The translations under genes and the position numbers were made by a program. The notes under the pieces are model-generated. The model saw only the letters and a list, made by a program, of their open reading frames with translations. It did no database searches and was not told the DNA's origin. From Streptomyces monomycini (lineage in GTDB: Bacteria; Actinomycetota; Actinomycetes; Streptomycetales; Streptomycetaceae), in NCBI RefSeq assembly GCF_022271435.1, contig NZ_JAFIQY010000037.1:24758-88757 (forward strand): a stretch of DNA of 64,000 nucleotides, in the 5' to 3' direction. Position 1 is the stretch's first letter. Each line of letters starts with the position of its first letter. Of this stretch, positions 32,222 to 40,221 are shown in pieces.

Positions 32222-33016
32222 ATGGACATCACGTTACTGGGCCCGCTGACCGCACACGAGGACGGCGTCCCGGTGGTACCCAGCGCGGCCAAGCCCCGGC
32301 AGATCCTGGCCATGCTGGCGTTGCAGGCCGACCATGTCGTCACGGTACCGGCCCTGATGGCGGAGATCTGGGGCGAGCGCATACCGCGCAGCGCCTCCAC
32401 CACGTTGCAGACGTACATCCTCCAGCTCCGCCGCAAGATCGGCGCCGCGCTCGCCGGAAACCCCGCCGTCGACGCCAAGGACGTGCTCGTCACCCGGTTC
32501 GGCGGCTATCTGCTGCGGGTGCGTCCCGGGCGGATCGACGTCCAGGAGTTCGAGCAACTGGTGGCCGCCGGACGGGCGGCCCTCCACGCCGCGGACCACC
32601 GCACCGCCTCCCGGCAGCTCTCCCGGGCCCTTGCCCTGTGGCAGGGGCCCGCGCTGGTCGACGTGCGGGCCGGCAGCATCCTGGAACTGGAAGCGCTGCG
32701 CCTGGAGGAGAGCCGGATGGCCGCCCTGGAGTGCCGTATCGGCGCGGACCTGCACCTCGGACGCCACGCCGAACTCGTCCCCGAGTTGCTGGTGCTGACG
32801 GCCCGTCACCCCATGCACGAGCGGTTCTGCGCCCAGCTCATGCTGGCCCTGCACCGTTCGAGCGGTTCGTGGCGTGCCCTGGAGGCGTACCAACGGCTGC
32901 GCGGCACCCTGGTCACGGAGCTGGGCCTGGAGCCCTCCCCGTTCCTCCAGCAACTCCACCAGGCGGTGCTCTCCGGCGGCACGGTGCCGGACCTGGCGGC
33001 CGCGGGCGCGGACTGA
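32222..33016 (+). CDS. SARP-family transcriptional activator, second copy
   Basis: A 264-residue SARP with the same plan as the one at 20882: MDITLLGPLTAHEDG, then KPRQILAMLALQADHVVTV and STTLQTYILQLRRKI in the OmpR-type DNA-binding domain, and a bacterial transcriptional activation domain from about residue 100. AGGGGAGAG precedes the ATG. The near-identity of the DNA-recognition helices to the first SARP suggests both read the same heptamer code, with a possible activation cascade; this is inference. Confidence 0.93.
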   Translation: MDITLLGPLTAHEDGVPVVPSAAKPRQILAMLALQADHVVTVPALMAEIWGERIPRSASTTLQTYILQLRRKIGAALAGNPAVDAKDVLVTRFGGYLLRVRPGRIDVQEFEQLVAAGRAALHAADHRTASRQLSRALALWQGPALVDVRAGSILELEALRLEESRMAALECRIGADLHLGRHAELVPELLVLTARHPMHERFCAQLMLALHRSSGSWRALEAYQRLRGTLVTELGLEPSPFLQQLHQAVLSGGTVPDLAAAGAD

Positions 33017-33097
33017 GGGCCCGTGCCACTTCCCCGGCCGGGCGCACACCGCCTGGCCGGGGCACGGCACAGGCGTCGACCGGCGGGCGAGGAACCT

Positions 33098-33140
33098 TCC
33101 AGCCCGTCTTCAGCACCCTTTGAGGCACCGCTCCTACGGT
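33098..33140 (+). promoter_or_regulatory. SARP-type leaderless promoter of the carboxylase beta gene
   Basis: Heptamers TCCAGCC (33098-33104), TTCAGCA (33109-33115) and TTGAGGC (33120-33126) are 11 bp apart. An 8-bp gap leads to the -10 TACGGT (33135-33140), then 6 bases to the ATG at 33147. There is no Shine-Dalgarno. Confidence 0.7.
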
Positions 33141-33146
33141 CACGCA

Positions 33147-34736
33147 ATGACGACCTTCGACGAACTCCTCGCCGCCGCGCCCCGGCCCGACCTGCGCCGG
33201 TCCACCGAGGAACTGCGCCGCCTGAAGACGGAGGTGCGCCGGGGGCCCGACCCCGGCGCCACCGAGCGCCAGCACGCCAAGGGCAAACTCACCGTGCGGG
33301 AGCGGCTGGACCTGCTCTTCGACCCGGAGTCGTTCACGGAGACCGAGCCGTTGCGGCGGCACCGCAGCACCGGCTTCGGCATGGCGGACCGCAGGCCGCA
33401 CGGGGACGGCGTGGTGACCGGCTGGGGCCGGGTGCACGGCCGGACCGTCTTCGCCTACGCGCACGACTTCCGCGTCTTCGGGGGCGCGCTGGGCGAGGCG
33501 CACGCCGCGAAGATCCACAAGATCATGGACCTCGCGCTGTCCGCCGGGGCCCCGCTGGTCGGCCTCAACGACGGGGCCGGGGCCCGTATCCAGGAAGGCG
33601 TCACCGCCCTGGCCGGCTACGGGGGCATCTTCCGGCGCAACGCCCGAGCCTCCGGCGTCATACCGCAGATCAGTGTGGTGCTCGGCCCGTGCGCGGGCGG
33701 CGCGGCCTACAGCCCCGCGCTGACCGACTTCGTGTTCATGGTCCGCGGCACGTCCCAGATGTTCCTCACCGGGCCGGACGTGGTCAAGGCGGTGACCGGT
33801 GAGGAGATCAGCCAGGACGGGCTGGGCGGCGCCGGGGTGCACGCGGGCGTCTCCGGGGTCGCCGGCTTCGCCTACGACGACGAGGCCGACTGCATCGAGG
33901 ACGTCCGCTTCCTGCTGTCGCTGCTGCCCGCCAACAATCGCGAACTGCCGCCGGAGGTCCCGGTCACCGACCCGCCCGAGCGCCGCACCGATGCGCTGAC
34001 CGCCCTCGTCCCGGCCGACCCGGCCCGGTCCTACGACATGCGCGAGGTCGTCGAGGAGATCGTCGACGACGGCGAGTTCTTCGAGGTGCACGAGGGCTGG
34101 GCACGCAACGTGGTCTGCGCGCTCGCGAAGCTGGGCGGCCGGACCGTGGGCTTCGTCGCCAACCAGCCCGCCGTGCTGGCGGGGGTGCTGGACATCGAAG
34201 CGTCCGAGAAGGCGGCCCGCTTCGTCTCCACCTGCGACGCGTTCAACATCCCCCTGGTGACCCTGGTGGACGTCCCCGGCTTCCTGCCCGGCCTCGACCA
34301 GGAGCACGGCGGTGTCATCCGGCACGGCGCGAAGCTGCTGTACGCGTACTGCAACGCGACCGTCCCGCGGGTCTCCGTCGTCCTGCGCAAGGCGTACGGC
34401 GGCGCGTACATCGTGATGGACTCCCGTTCCATCGGCGCCGACCTGTCCTTCGCCTGGCCGACGAACGAGATCGCGGTGATGGGCGCGGAGGGCGCGGCGA
34501 ACGTCATCTTCCGCCGCGAGATCGCGGCCGCCGCCGACCCGGACGCGACCCGGGCCCGCCTGGTCGGGGAGTACCGGGCGGAACTGATGCACCCCTACTA
34601 CGCGGCGGAGCGGGGCCTCGTCGACGACGTCATCGACCCCGGCGAGACCCGCCGGGTGCTGGTGGAGGCGCTGGCCGCGCTGCGCGGGAAGCACGCCGAC
34701 CTCCCGGAGCGCAAGCACGGCAACGTGCCGCTGTGA
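33147..34736 (+). CDS. Acyl-CoA carboxylase carboxyltransferase (beta) subunit
   Basis: A 529-residue biotin-dependent carboxyltransferase of the AccB/PccB type, with two crotonase-fold halves (GLNDGAGARIQEG in the first; VDVPGFLPGLDQEHGGVIRH in the second). Residue 422, in GGAYIVMDS, is Ile. In S. coelicolor the residue at 422 sets substrate range: Ile in AccB allows acetyl-CoA as well as propionyl-CoA, Asp in PccB restricts it. This points to malonyl-CoA supply for the PKS. It needs a biotinylated alpha subunit from elsewhere and probably uses the epsilon subunit at 26520. Confidence 0.92.
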   Translation: MTTFDELLAAAPRPDLRRSTEELRRLKTEVRRGPDPGATERQHAKGKLTVRERLDLLFDPESFTETEPLRRHRSTGFGMADRRPHGDGVVTGWGRVHGRTVFAYAHDFRVFGGALGEAHAAKIHKIMDLALSAGAPLVGLNDGAGARIQEGVTALAGYGGIFRRNARASGVIPQISVVLGPCAGGAAYSPALTDFVFMVRGTSQMFLTGPDVVKAVTGEEISQDGLGGAGVHAGVSGVAGFAYDDEADCIEDVRFLLSLLPANNRELPPEVPVTDPPERRTDALTALVPADPARSYDMREVVEEIVDDGEFFEVHEGWARNVVCALAKLGGRTVGFVANQPAVLAGVLDIEASEKAARFVSTCDAFNIPLVTLVDVPGFLPGLDQEHGGVIRHGAKLLYAYCNATVPRVSVVLRKAYGGAYIVMDSRSIGADLSFAWPTNEIAVMGAEGAANVIFRREIAAAADPDATRARLVGEYRAELMHPYYAAERGLVDDVIDPGETRRVLVEALAALRGKHADLPERKHGNVPL

Positions 34737-34783
34737 GGCGGCCGCGGCCCGGGGGCCGGGGCCGCCCGCGGTACCCGGCCGGG

Positions 34784-34807
34784 GGCCCGGGGGAGGGCCC
34801 CCGGGCC
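34784..34807. terminator. Bidirectional terminator hairpin
   Basis: A perfect 10-bp GC stem (34784-34793 with 34798-34807) with loop AGGG, between the convergent carboxylase and O-methyltransferase genes. Confidence 0.7.
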
Positions 34808-34836
34808 GCCCGCCGGTCCGCCTCCGCGGCCGTACG

Positions 34837-35883
34837 TCAGACCGGCACGGCCTCCAGCGCGTAGTAGAGGAACGGGCACTTCAGCGGTGTGAGCCCGGCC
34901 AGCTTCAGCCCGGCGCTCGCGAAGAGCTCCTCGAACTCCCTGCGGGTGCGCTCGCGCCCGGTGGTGACCGCCATCATCTCGATGTCCATCAGCGCGGCGC
35001 CCAGCGCGTCGCCCGGGTCCTCGTCGTGCCGGCCCTCGGCGAGCACCGAGGAGAAGACGATGATCCGGCCGCCCGGCGCCAGGCCCTCCCGGCAGTTGCC
35101 GAGGATGCGGCGGCAGGAGGCGTCGTCCCAGTCGTGCAGGATGTTCTTGAGCAGGTACGCGTCCGCCCCGGCGGGCACCGAGTCGAAGAACGACCCGGAG
35201 ACGACCTCGCAACGGTCCTCCAGCGCCGCTTCCTTGAGCACGCGGGGCGCGTCGAGGACCCCGTCGGGTGTGTCGAAGACGGTGCCGCGCACCTCCGGGT
35301 TGGCGCGCAGGACACCGGCGAGGTGGGTGCCGTTCCCGCCGCCGACGTCCGTCACCCGGCGGAAGCGTGTGAAGTCGACCCCCTCGACGATGGCGGGCAC
35401 CTGCACCGCGCTGCCGGCGGCCATCGCGGCGTGGAAGACCTCCGCGTGCTCGGGCGCCTGGACCATGTGCTCGAAGAGGCCGTGCCCGTGGACCAGGTCG
35501 AAGGCGGGCCTGCCGGTCCGTACGCACTGTTCGAGCGCGCCCCACGCCTGCCAGACCTCGGGCGCGCCGTGCATGGCGTCCAGCGGGCCGCCGTGCAGCG
35601 GCGAGTCGCTGCGGTACATGCCGCCGAGCGGGGTCAGCGCGAAGCGGCCCTGCCCGTCCTGGGACAGCAGCCCGGCCGGGACGGCGGCGCGCAGCAGCCG
35701 GTGCAGGAAGTCGGGGTCGGCGCCCGTGTGCGCGGTCAGTTCGGCGGCGCTCTTCGCGGAGTCGCCGAGCGCGTCGGGGATGCCGAGCCGGGAGACGGCC
35801 CCGCCGATCTGGAAGAGGGCGAAACCGAACATGACGGGCAGGTAATCGGCCGAGGTCGGCTGGTCCGAGAGGGAACGGCTCAT
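34837..35883 (-). CDS. SAM-dependent O-methyltransferase
   Basis: A 348-residue O-methyltransferase with winged-helix N-terminal domain, glycine loop VTDVGGGNGTHLAGVL at about residue 178 and LKNILHDWDD carrying the likely general-base His. It is typical of phenolic O-methyltransferases in aromatic polyketide clusters. It ends YYALEAVPV. It differs clearly from the other two methyltransferases of the window, so it probably acts at another position or stage. It is downstream of the 35959 methyltransferase in one transcript (75-bp gap). Confidence 0.88.
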   Translation of the reverse strand: MSRSLSDQPTSADYLPVMFGFALFQIGGAVSRLGIPDALGDSAKSAAELTAHTGADPDFLHRLLRAAVPAGLLSQDGQGRFALTPLGGMYRSDSPLHGGPLDAMHGAPEVWQAWGALEQCVRTGRPAFDLVHGHGLFEHMVQAPEHAEVFHAAMAAGSAVQVPAIVEGVDFTRFRRVTDVGGGNGTHLAGVLRANPEVRGTVFDTPDGVLDAPRVLKEAALEDRCEVVSGSFFDSVPAGADAYLLKNILHDWDDASCRRILGNCREGLAPGGRIIVFSSVLAEGRHDEDPGDALGAALMDIEMMAVTTGRERTRREFEELFASAGLKLAGLTPLKCPFLYYALEAVPV

Positions 35884-35958
35884 ACGTACGTCTCCTTGAG
35901 GTGTCGGTGCGGTGGTCCGGGGCGCCGGAAGGAGGGCGCGGGGGAGGTGCGGTCCGGG

Positions 35959-36969
35959 TCAGGGTCTGCGGCAGACGGCGAGCGTGTCGAAGTCGGCGAG
36001 CGGCCGGTGCTCCGGTGCGGCGAAGCCCGCGGCGCGGGCCTGCTCGGTCAGTTCGGCGAGGGTGTACTCCCCGCCGCCCTCCGTCAGCAGCAGCATGTTG
36101 AGCGAGGCGACCAGGTTCTCGGTGTCGTCCGGCCGCTCGCCGAGCATCCGGTCGTAGACCACCAGCGCGCCGCCCGGGCGGATCGCCTCGTACGCAGCCT
36201 CCAGCAGTTGCTGCCGCTGGGCCGCGTCCCAGTCGTGCAGGACATGGCCGTAGATCAGCACGTCCGCCGGGGGCAGCGGGTCACGGAAGAAGTCGCCGCC
36301 GTGGAAGACGGCCCGCCCCGTGAGGCCGGTCTCGGCCAGGTACGCGTCGAAGAACGGCTCCAGTTGCGGCAGGTCGAACAGGTGCCCCCGCAGGTCCGGG
36401 CGGGCGGTCAGCACCTGGCCGAGCAGATGCCCGCGGCAGCCGCCCACGTCGAGCACCGAACCGAACTCCACGCCGTCCAGCGCGGCGAGCACCGGCTTCC
36501 CCAGCCCGGCGGTGACACCGTCCATCATGCGGACGAAGTTGCCGGTGGCGACCGGGTCCCGCAGCATGCCCAGGTAGTCGCCCTCGGCCTGCGGCCGGCC
36601 CGTGCGCAGCGCTTCCGCGAGCCTGCCGTAGACGGGGTAGAGGTTGAGGTCGGCGCCGTGCAGGAAGCCGCCGACCGCTTCCGGGCGGCCGGTGACGAGA
36701 TGGCGGGCGGCGGCGTCGGAATTGCGGTAGCGCCCGTCGGCGTCCCGCCGCAGCAGGCCCAGGGCGGCGAGCAACGCGAGGAAGTCGGCCAGGCCCCGCC
36801 CGTGCAGACCGAGCCGTACGCGCAGCTCGCCGACCGTGGCCGGCCCGTCGTCCAGGACGGTGAACAGATCCAGCCGTACGGCGGTGAGCAGCGCCTTCGC
36901 GTCGCAGAACCGATTGCCGAGACGCAGGATGCCCGCCGCCGTACCGAGGTCCGAAGCACTGCCCGTCAT
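35959..36969 (-). CDS. SAM-dependent O-methyltransferase
   Basis: A 336-residue O-methyltransferase, paralogous to the one at 4090: same N-terminal ILRLGNRFCDAKALLTAV pattern, HGRGLADFLALLAALGLL, glycine loop VLDVGGCRGH and YGHVLHDWD. It should methylate a phenol. AAGGGAG lies 8 bases before the ATG. It is divergent from the P450 gene; the spacer carries SARP-type heptamers on both strands. Confidence 0.88.
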   Translation of the reverse strand: MTGSASDLGTAAGILRLGNRFCDAKALLTAVRLDLFTVLDDGPATVGELRVRLGLHGRGLADFLALLAALGLLRRDADGRYRNSDAAARHLVTGRPEAVGGFLHGADLNLYPVYGRLAEALRTGRPQAEGDYLGMLRDPVATGNFVRMMDGVTAGLGKPVLAALDGVEFGSVLDVGGCRGHLLGQVLTARPDLRGHLFDLPQLEPFFDAYLAETGLTGRAVFHGGDFFRDPLPPADVLIYGHVLHDWDAAQRQQLLEAAYEAIRPGGALVVYDRMLGERPDDTENLVASLNMLLLTEGGGEYTLAELTEQARAAGFAAPEHRPLADFDTLAVCRRP

Positions 36970-37017
36970 GACCGGTACTCCCTTTCGCCGCCCTGTCCCT
37001 GGACCTGTCCGCAACGG

Positions 37018-37049
37018 AATCTCGCACCGCCGGATGGAGAACCGCTCGA
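37018..37049 (-). promoter_or_regulatory. SARP-type promoter of the two-methyltransferase unit
   Basis: Minus strand: TCGAGCG (37049-37043) and TCCATCC (37038-37032) are 11 bp apart; an 8-bp gap leads to GAGATT (37023-37018) as -10. On the plus strand TCCACCG (37088-37094) and TCGAGCC (37099-37105) also sit 11 bp apart upstream of the P450, but no -10 lies at the expected distance. Confidence 0.6.
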
Positions 37050-37166
37050 TCCGCGGTCGTCCCGTGCCGGACCCCGGCCGGCCCGGCTCCACCGGACGTC
37101 GAGCCCGGCACCAGTGCGCTTTCCAAGACTGCGCACGACAGCCCCCGCAGCCGAGAGAGGTGTCAG

Positions 37167-38366
37167 GTGAGCTCCAAGTGCCCGGTCAGCTACCCCTTCC
37201 CGTGGGCCCCCGCGCCTGATGTCCCGGCGGACTGGCGCTCCGTGCGGGAGGGCCCGCTGCTGGATATCACGCTGCCCAGCGGTGACCCCGCGGTCCTGGT
37301 CACCCGTTACAAGGACGTCCGCAGGCTGTACGCCGACGAACGGCTCAGCCGCAACTGGGCCCGCCACCCGGTCTCCCGGATCTCCGCCAGCAACGACCTC
37401 TTCGCCGATCCCGAGATCGACAACGACCCGCCGCGCTACCTCGTCGAGCGCGGCATCGTCATGCGCGCCTTCAGCCACCGCCGGCTGGAGGCGCTGCGCC
37501 CCGTGGTCCGGCAGATCACCGGTGACCTGCTGGACGCCATGGAGGCGGACGGGAGCAACGAGGCCGAACTCATGGAGGCGTTCGCCTTCCCGCTGCCCAT
37601 CCTCGTCATCTGCCACATGCTGGGCGTGCCGCCGCAGGACCGGGACAAGTTCCGCACCCTGATCGACGGTTACCTGTCCGTGAGCAAACTGTCGGACGAG
37701 GAGGTCGAGCGCTGCCGCGTGCAGTACTGGGACTACCTCTCCGAGCTGATCGCCGCCAAGCGGGCCGACCCCGGTGACGACCTGATCAGCGACCTGATCA
37801 AGGTCAACGCCGAGGACCCGGACAAGCTCACCGACCACCAGCTCCAGCACTGGGTCAAGACCCTGCTCATCGCCGGATACGTCACCACGGCCTCCCAGAT
37901 CGGCACCGGCATGGCCGTCCTGCTGCACCGGCCCGCGGCCGCCGCCGAGCTGAAGGCCGACCTCTCGCTCGTCCCCTCGGCCGTCGAGGAGCTGCTGCGC
38001 TACCAGATCATGGGCACCTCGCTCGGCTCGCTGCGCTACGCCCTGGAGGACATCACCCTCCAGGACGGCACGGTGGTCCCCAAGGGGAGCACCGTCCTGC
38101 TCTCCGTCGAGAGCAACATGGACGAGGAGGTCTTCACCGACCCCACCACCCTCGACATCCGGCGCGAGGACAACCACCACCTGACCTTCGGCGCGGGCAT
38201 CCACTTCTGCGCCGGCGCGGCCCTGGCCCGTATGGAGCTCCAGGAGGCCACCGCGGGCCTGCTGCGCCGCTTCCCGAGCCTGGCCCTCGCGGTGCCGGGG
38301 GAGGACCTGGTCCGGCCCGTGGGCGGGTTCCTCGCCGGGTACGCCGCGATCCCCGTGAAGTGGTGA
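37167..38366 (+). CDS. Cytochrome P450
   Basis: A 399-residue bacterial class I P450. The I-helix has AGYVTT at 236-241, ExxR is Glu275-Arg278 (EELLR), and the haem ligand is Cys348 in FGAGIHFCAG. It should take electrons from the ferredoxin encoded 8 bp downstream. In xantholipin-type clusters a P450 forms the methylenedioxy bridge from a methoxyphenol; with three O-methyltransferases here that is a reasonable guess, while hydroxylation is the alternative. The GTG start has GAGAGAGG upstream. Confidence 0.92.
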   Translation: MSSKCPVSYPFPWAPAPDVPADWRSVREGPLLDITLPSGDPAVLVTRYKDVRRLYADERLSRNWARHPVSRISASNDLFADPEIDNDPPRYLVERGIVMRAFSHRRLEALRPVVRQITGDLLDAMEADGSNEAELMEAFAFPLPILVICHMLGVPPQDRDKFRTLIDGYLSVSKLSDEEVERCRVQYWDYLSELIAAKRADPGDDLISDLIKVNAEDPDKLTDHQLQHWVKTLLIAGYVTTASQIGTGMAVLLHRPAAAAELKADLSLVPSAVEELLRYQIMGTSLGSLRYALEDITLQDGTVVPKGSTVLLSVESNMDEEVFTDPTTLDIRREDNHHLTFGAGIHFCAGAALARMELQEATAGLLRRFPSLALAVPGEDLVRPVGGFLAGYAAIPVKW

Positions 38367-38373
38367 GGCCGTC

Positions 38374-38616
38374 ATGCCCGGCACCGGCACACCGGACGGC
38401 CCCGAGACCCGTCTGACCGTCGTCGCGGACAACGAGACCTGTGTGACCAGCAATCTGTGCGTCAACCGGCTCCCGGAGGTGTTCGGCCAGGACGAGGACG
38501 GCTGTGTCGTCGTCCTCGATCCGCACCCGTCCGCCGAGCTGGCCCGCGAACTCCTCCGCGCCAGGAGGAGCTGCCCGACGCGTTCCATCCGGGTGGAGGG
38601 CCTGGAAGAGGACTGA
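38374..38616 (+). CDS. 3Fe-4S ferredoxin
   Basis: An 80-residue small ferredoxin with Cys23, Cys29 and Cys67 (ETCVTSNLC, RRSCPTRSI), the three-Cys pattern of Streptomyces 3Fe-4S ferredoxins that serve P450s. It is the electron donor of the P450 gene directly upstream, with only 7 bases between. No ferredoxin reductase is in the cluster. Confidence 0.9.
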   Translation: MPGTGTPDGPETRLTVVADNETCVTSNLCVNRLPEVFGQDEDGCVVVLDPHPSAELARELLRARRSCPTRSIRVEGLEED

Positions 38617-38630
38617 TCCGCGACGCACGG

Positions 38631-38702
38631 CCGGCCCCGGCTCCGCTCGCGCCGACACCACCCCCGCGGGGGCGGCGACGGTACGGACGGAGCCGGGGCC
38701 GG
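38631..38702. terminator. Terminator hairpin after P450/ferredoxin
   Basis: A perfect 15-bp outer stem (38631-38645 with 38688-38702). The 42-base loop holds a smaller GC hairpin. It lies between the convergent ferredoxin and MarR genes. A triplicated GTACGGG follows at 38741-38761. Confidence 0.65.
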
Positions 38703-38816
38703 CGTATGTGCGCGGGGCGTCCGTACGGGCTGGAGCTCCCGTACGGGGTACGGGGTACGGGGCGCGGGGCCGGGCGTGCCGTCCGCCACCGGCAGCCCGT
38801 GCCGCGCGCTGGTGGC

Positions 38817-39374
38817 TCAGTCCCCCTCGGCCAGGCGCGCCGCATGGTCCCGTTGCTGGCGGGTGGCGAAGCGGAGGAAGGCGACCATCTCGCTCAGGGT
38901 GTCCGGGCCGAGCCCGCGCAGGTACTCCGCTCCTTCGCGCGCGATGGGCGTGAAGATCTCGGCGACCATCGCGTAGCCCTTCTCGGTGGGCGTCACGATG
39001 ACCCGGCGGCGGTCGGCCGTGTCCCGGGTGCGGGTTGCGTAGCCGGAGCGTTCGAGCCGGTCGATGGCGGTGGTGACGCCGCCGGTGGTCAGGCCGGCGG
39101 CGGTGGCGAGTTCGCTGGGGCTCATGGGGGTGGGCCCGAAGAGCAGGTCGAGGCAGCGCAGGTCGGTGCGGTTGAGCCCGAGCCGGTCGGCGACCTGCTG
39201 GTCGAGGGTGTCGGCCGAACGCTGGAACTCCTGCATGACCAGGCCGAACTCCTCTATGAGCCGTTCCCGCCCGTCGTCGGCAAGGGCCCGCTCGGGCTGT
39301 TGCTCCGGAACCTTCTCCACTGTCACGTCCGATCCTCTCCCCGGGTCTCTTGACATTCTAGCGATCCGCTCCAT
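38817..39374 (-). CDS. MarR-family transcriptional regulator
   Basis: A 185-residue winged-helix regulator. The DNA-binding part has MSPSELATAAGLTTGGVTTA as helix-turn-helix, then IDRLERSGYATRTRDTADRR with the wing, as is normal in MarR proteins. It starts with a charged 25-residue N-terminal extension. The divergent spacer to 39468 carries palindromic sites. It is probably a ligand-sensing repressor (pathway product or intermediate) of the 39468 and 40222 genes and of the SDR at 6903. Confidence 0.9.
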   Translation of the reverse strand: MERIARMSRDPGRGSDVTVEKVPEQQPERALADDGRERLIEEFGLVMQEFQRSADTLDQQVADRLGLNRTDLRCLDLLFGPTPMSPSELATAAGLTTGGVTTAIDRLERSGYATRTRDTADRRRVIVTPTEKGYAMVAEIFTPIAREGAEYLRGLGPDTLSEMVAFLRFATRQQRDHAARLAEGD

Positions 39375-39413
39375 AGAGTTCTAAGTGGCTAGGAAATCTA
39401 GCTACTAGAACTC
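39350..39413 (+). promoter_or_regulatory. Promoter and palindromic operators of the MarR/hypothetical divergent pair
   Basis: TTGACA (39350-39355), 18-bp spacer, TAGAGT (39374-39379) read toward the 39468 gene. The TAGAGT overlaps the MarR start codon. Downstream lie TCTAG-CTA-CTAGA (39397-39409) and an 8-bp inverted repeat GAGTTCTA (39376-39383) / TAGAACTC (39406-39413). The 12-mer AATCTAGCTACT (39395-39406) recurs at 6718. TTGACA is followed by TTCTAGC here and ATCTAGC at 6713. Confidence 0.75.
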
Positions 39414-39467
39414 CGACTTACACGATTTTTGCCCAGACGGACGTCTGGTGCGGTGAAAGGAGCTCCG

Positions 39468-40064
39468 ATGGACACCACCCCCGCCGGCCGGCTCGTCTTC
39501 GTCCCTCAGGTCCAGCACCTCATGCTGGATGTCGCCGACGTCTCGGCCGGTGCCACCCCGCAGCTGTGCAGCACCGAGTTCGGCGGCCGGGACTCGCTGG
39601 TCGAGGACGACGGCAAGGGCACGATCACGATCCGCCGGCGCGGCCCCGTCCACCCCTTCGACCTGGCCCGGCGCACGGCACACGTCACCCTGAGTCCGCT
39701 CGTCGCCTGGCACATCGAGGTCCAGGGCCCGGCCGCGCACATCGAGGCCGACCTGACCGGTCTGCCGCTGCTCTCGCTGACCGTCACCGGCGGGCTCACC
39801 CAGGCACGCTTCGTGCTGCCGCACACCGAACGCACCGTGGCCGTGCACTTCGGCAGCGGTGTCCGCAAGACGACGATCGTGCGCCCGCCCTCGGTGCGCG
39901 CCACCCTGCGGGGCGACACCGGCTTCACCGGCCTCTCGCTGGACGGCGAATGGGTCGGCACCCGCACCGAGGCCGACTGGCGCAGCGCGGAGCCGGTCGC
40001 GTCGACGCCCGGCTGCTACGACATCACGCTCGACTCCGGCGCCAACCGGCTCACCATCGCCTGA
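39468..40064 (+). CDS. Hypothetical beta-rich protein under MarR control
   Basis: Not recognised. A 198-residue protein with alternating hydrophobic residues throughout (for example ARFVLPHTERTVAVHFGSG), predicting a mostly beta structure. It has no signal peptide, membrane segment or cysteine pairs (Cys37 and a late Cys only). GAAAGGAGCT precedes the ATG. It is first in the unit hypothetical, SDR, monooxygenase. It could be a lipocalin-like or cyclase-like binding protein for the polyketide; no motif proves it. Confidence 0.8.
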   Translation: MDTTPAGRLVFVPQVQHLMLDVADVSAGATPQLCSTEFGGRDSLVEDDGKGTITIRRRGPVHPFDLARRTAHVTLSPLVAWHIEVQGPAAHIEADLTGLPLLSLTVTGGLTQARFVLPHTERTVAVHFGSGVRKTTIVRPPSVRATLRGDTGFTGLSLDGEWVGTRTEADWRSAEPVASTPGCYDITLDSGANRLTIA

Positions 40065-40221
40065 ACCGGCGGTCCCGGAGCACGGGCCGCACCCGGCCCG
40101 CCCGGCCCCGTACACCCGCGACCCCCGCTCCCGTTCGAGCCACGGTCGAGAGCCCGTGACAACGATCGACCGGCGGGAACCCCCGCACCGCCCATCCCCA
40201 CGAGCACCGCGAGGAGCCGTC

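Noticed and set aside
38741..38761. Three tandem GTACGGG units
   Set aside because: Short, GC-rich and outside any promoter layout. Too small to call a functional repeat.
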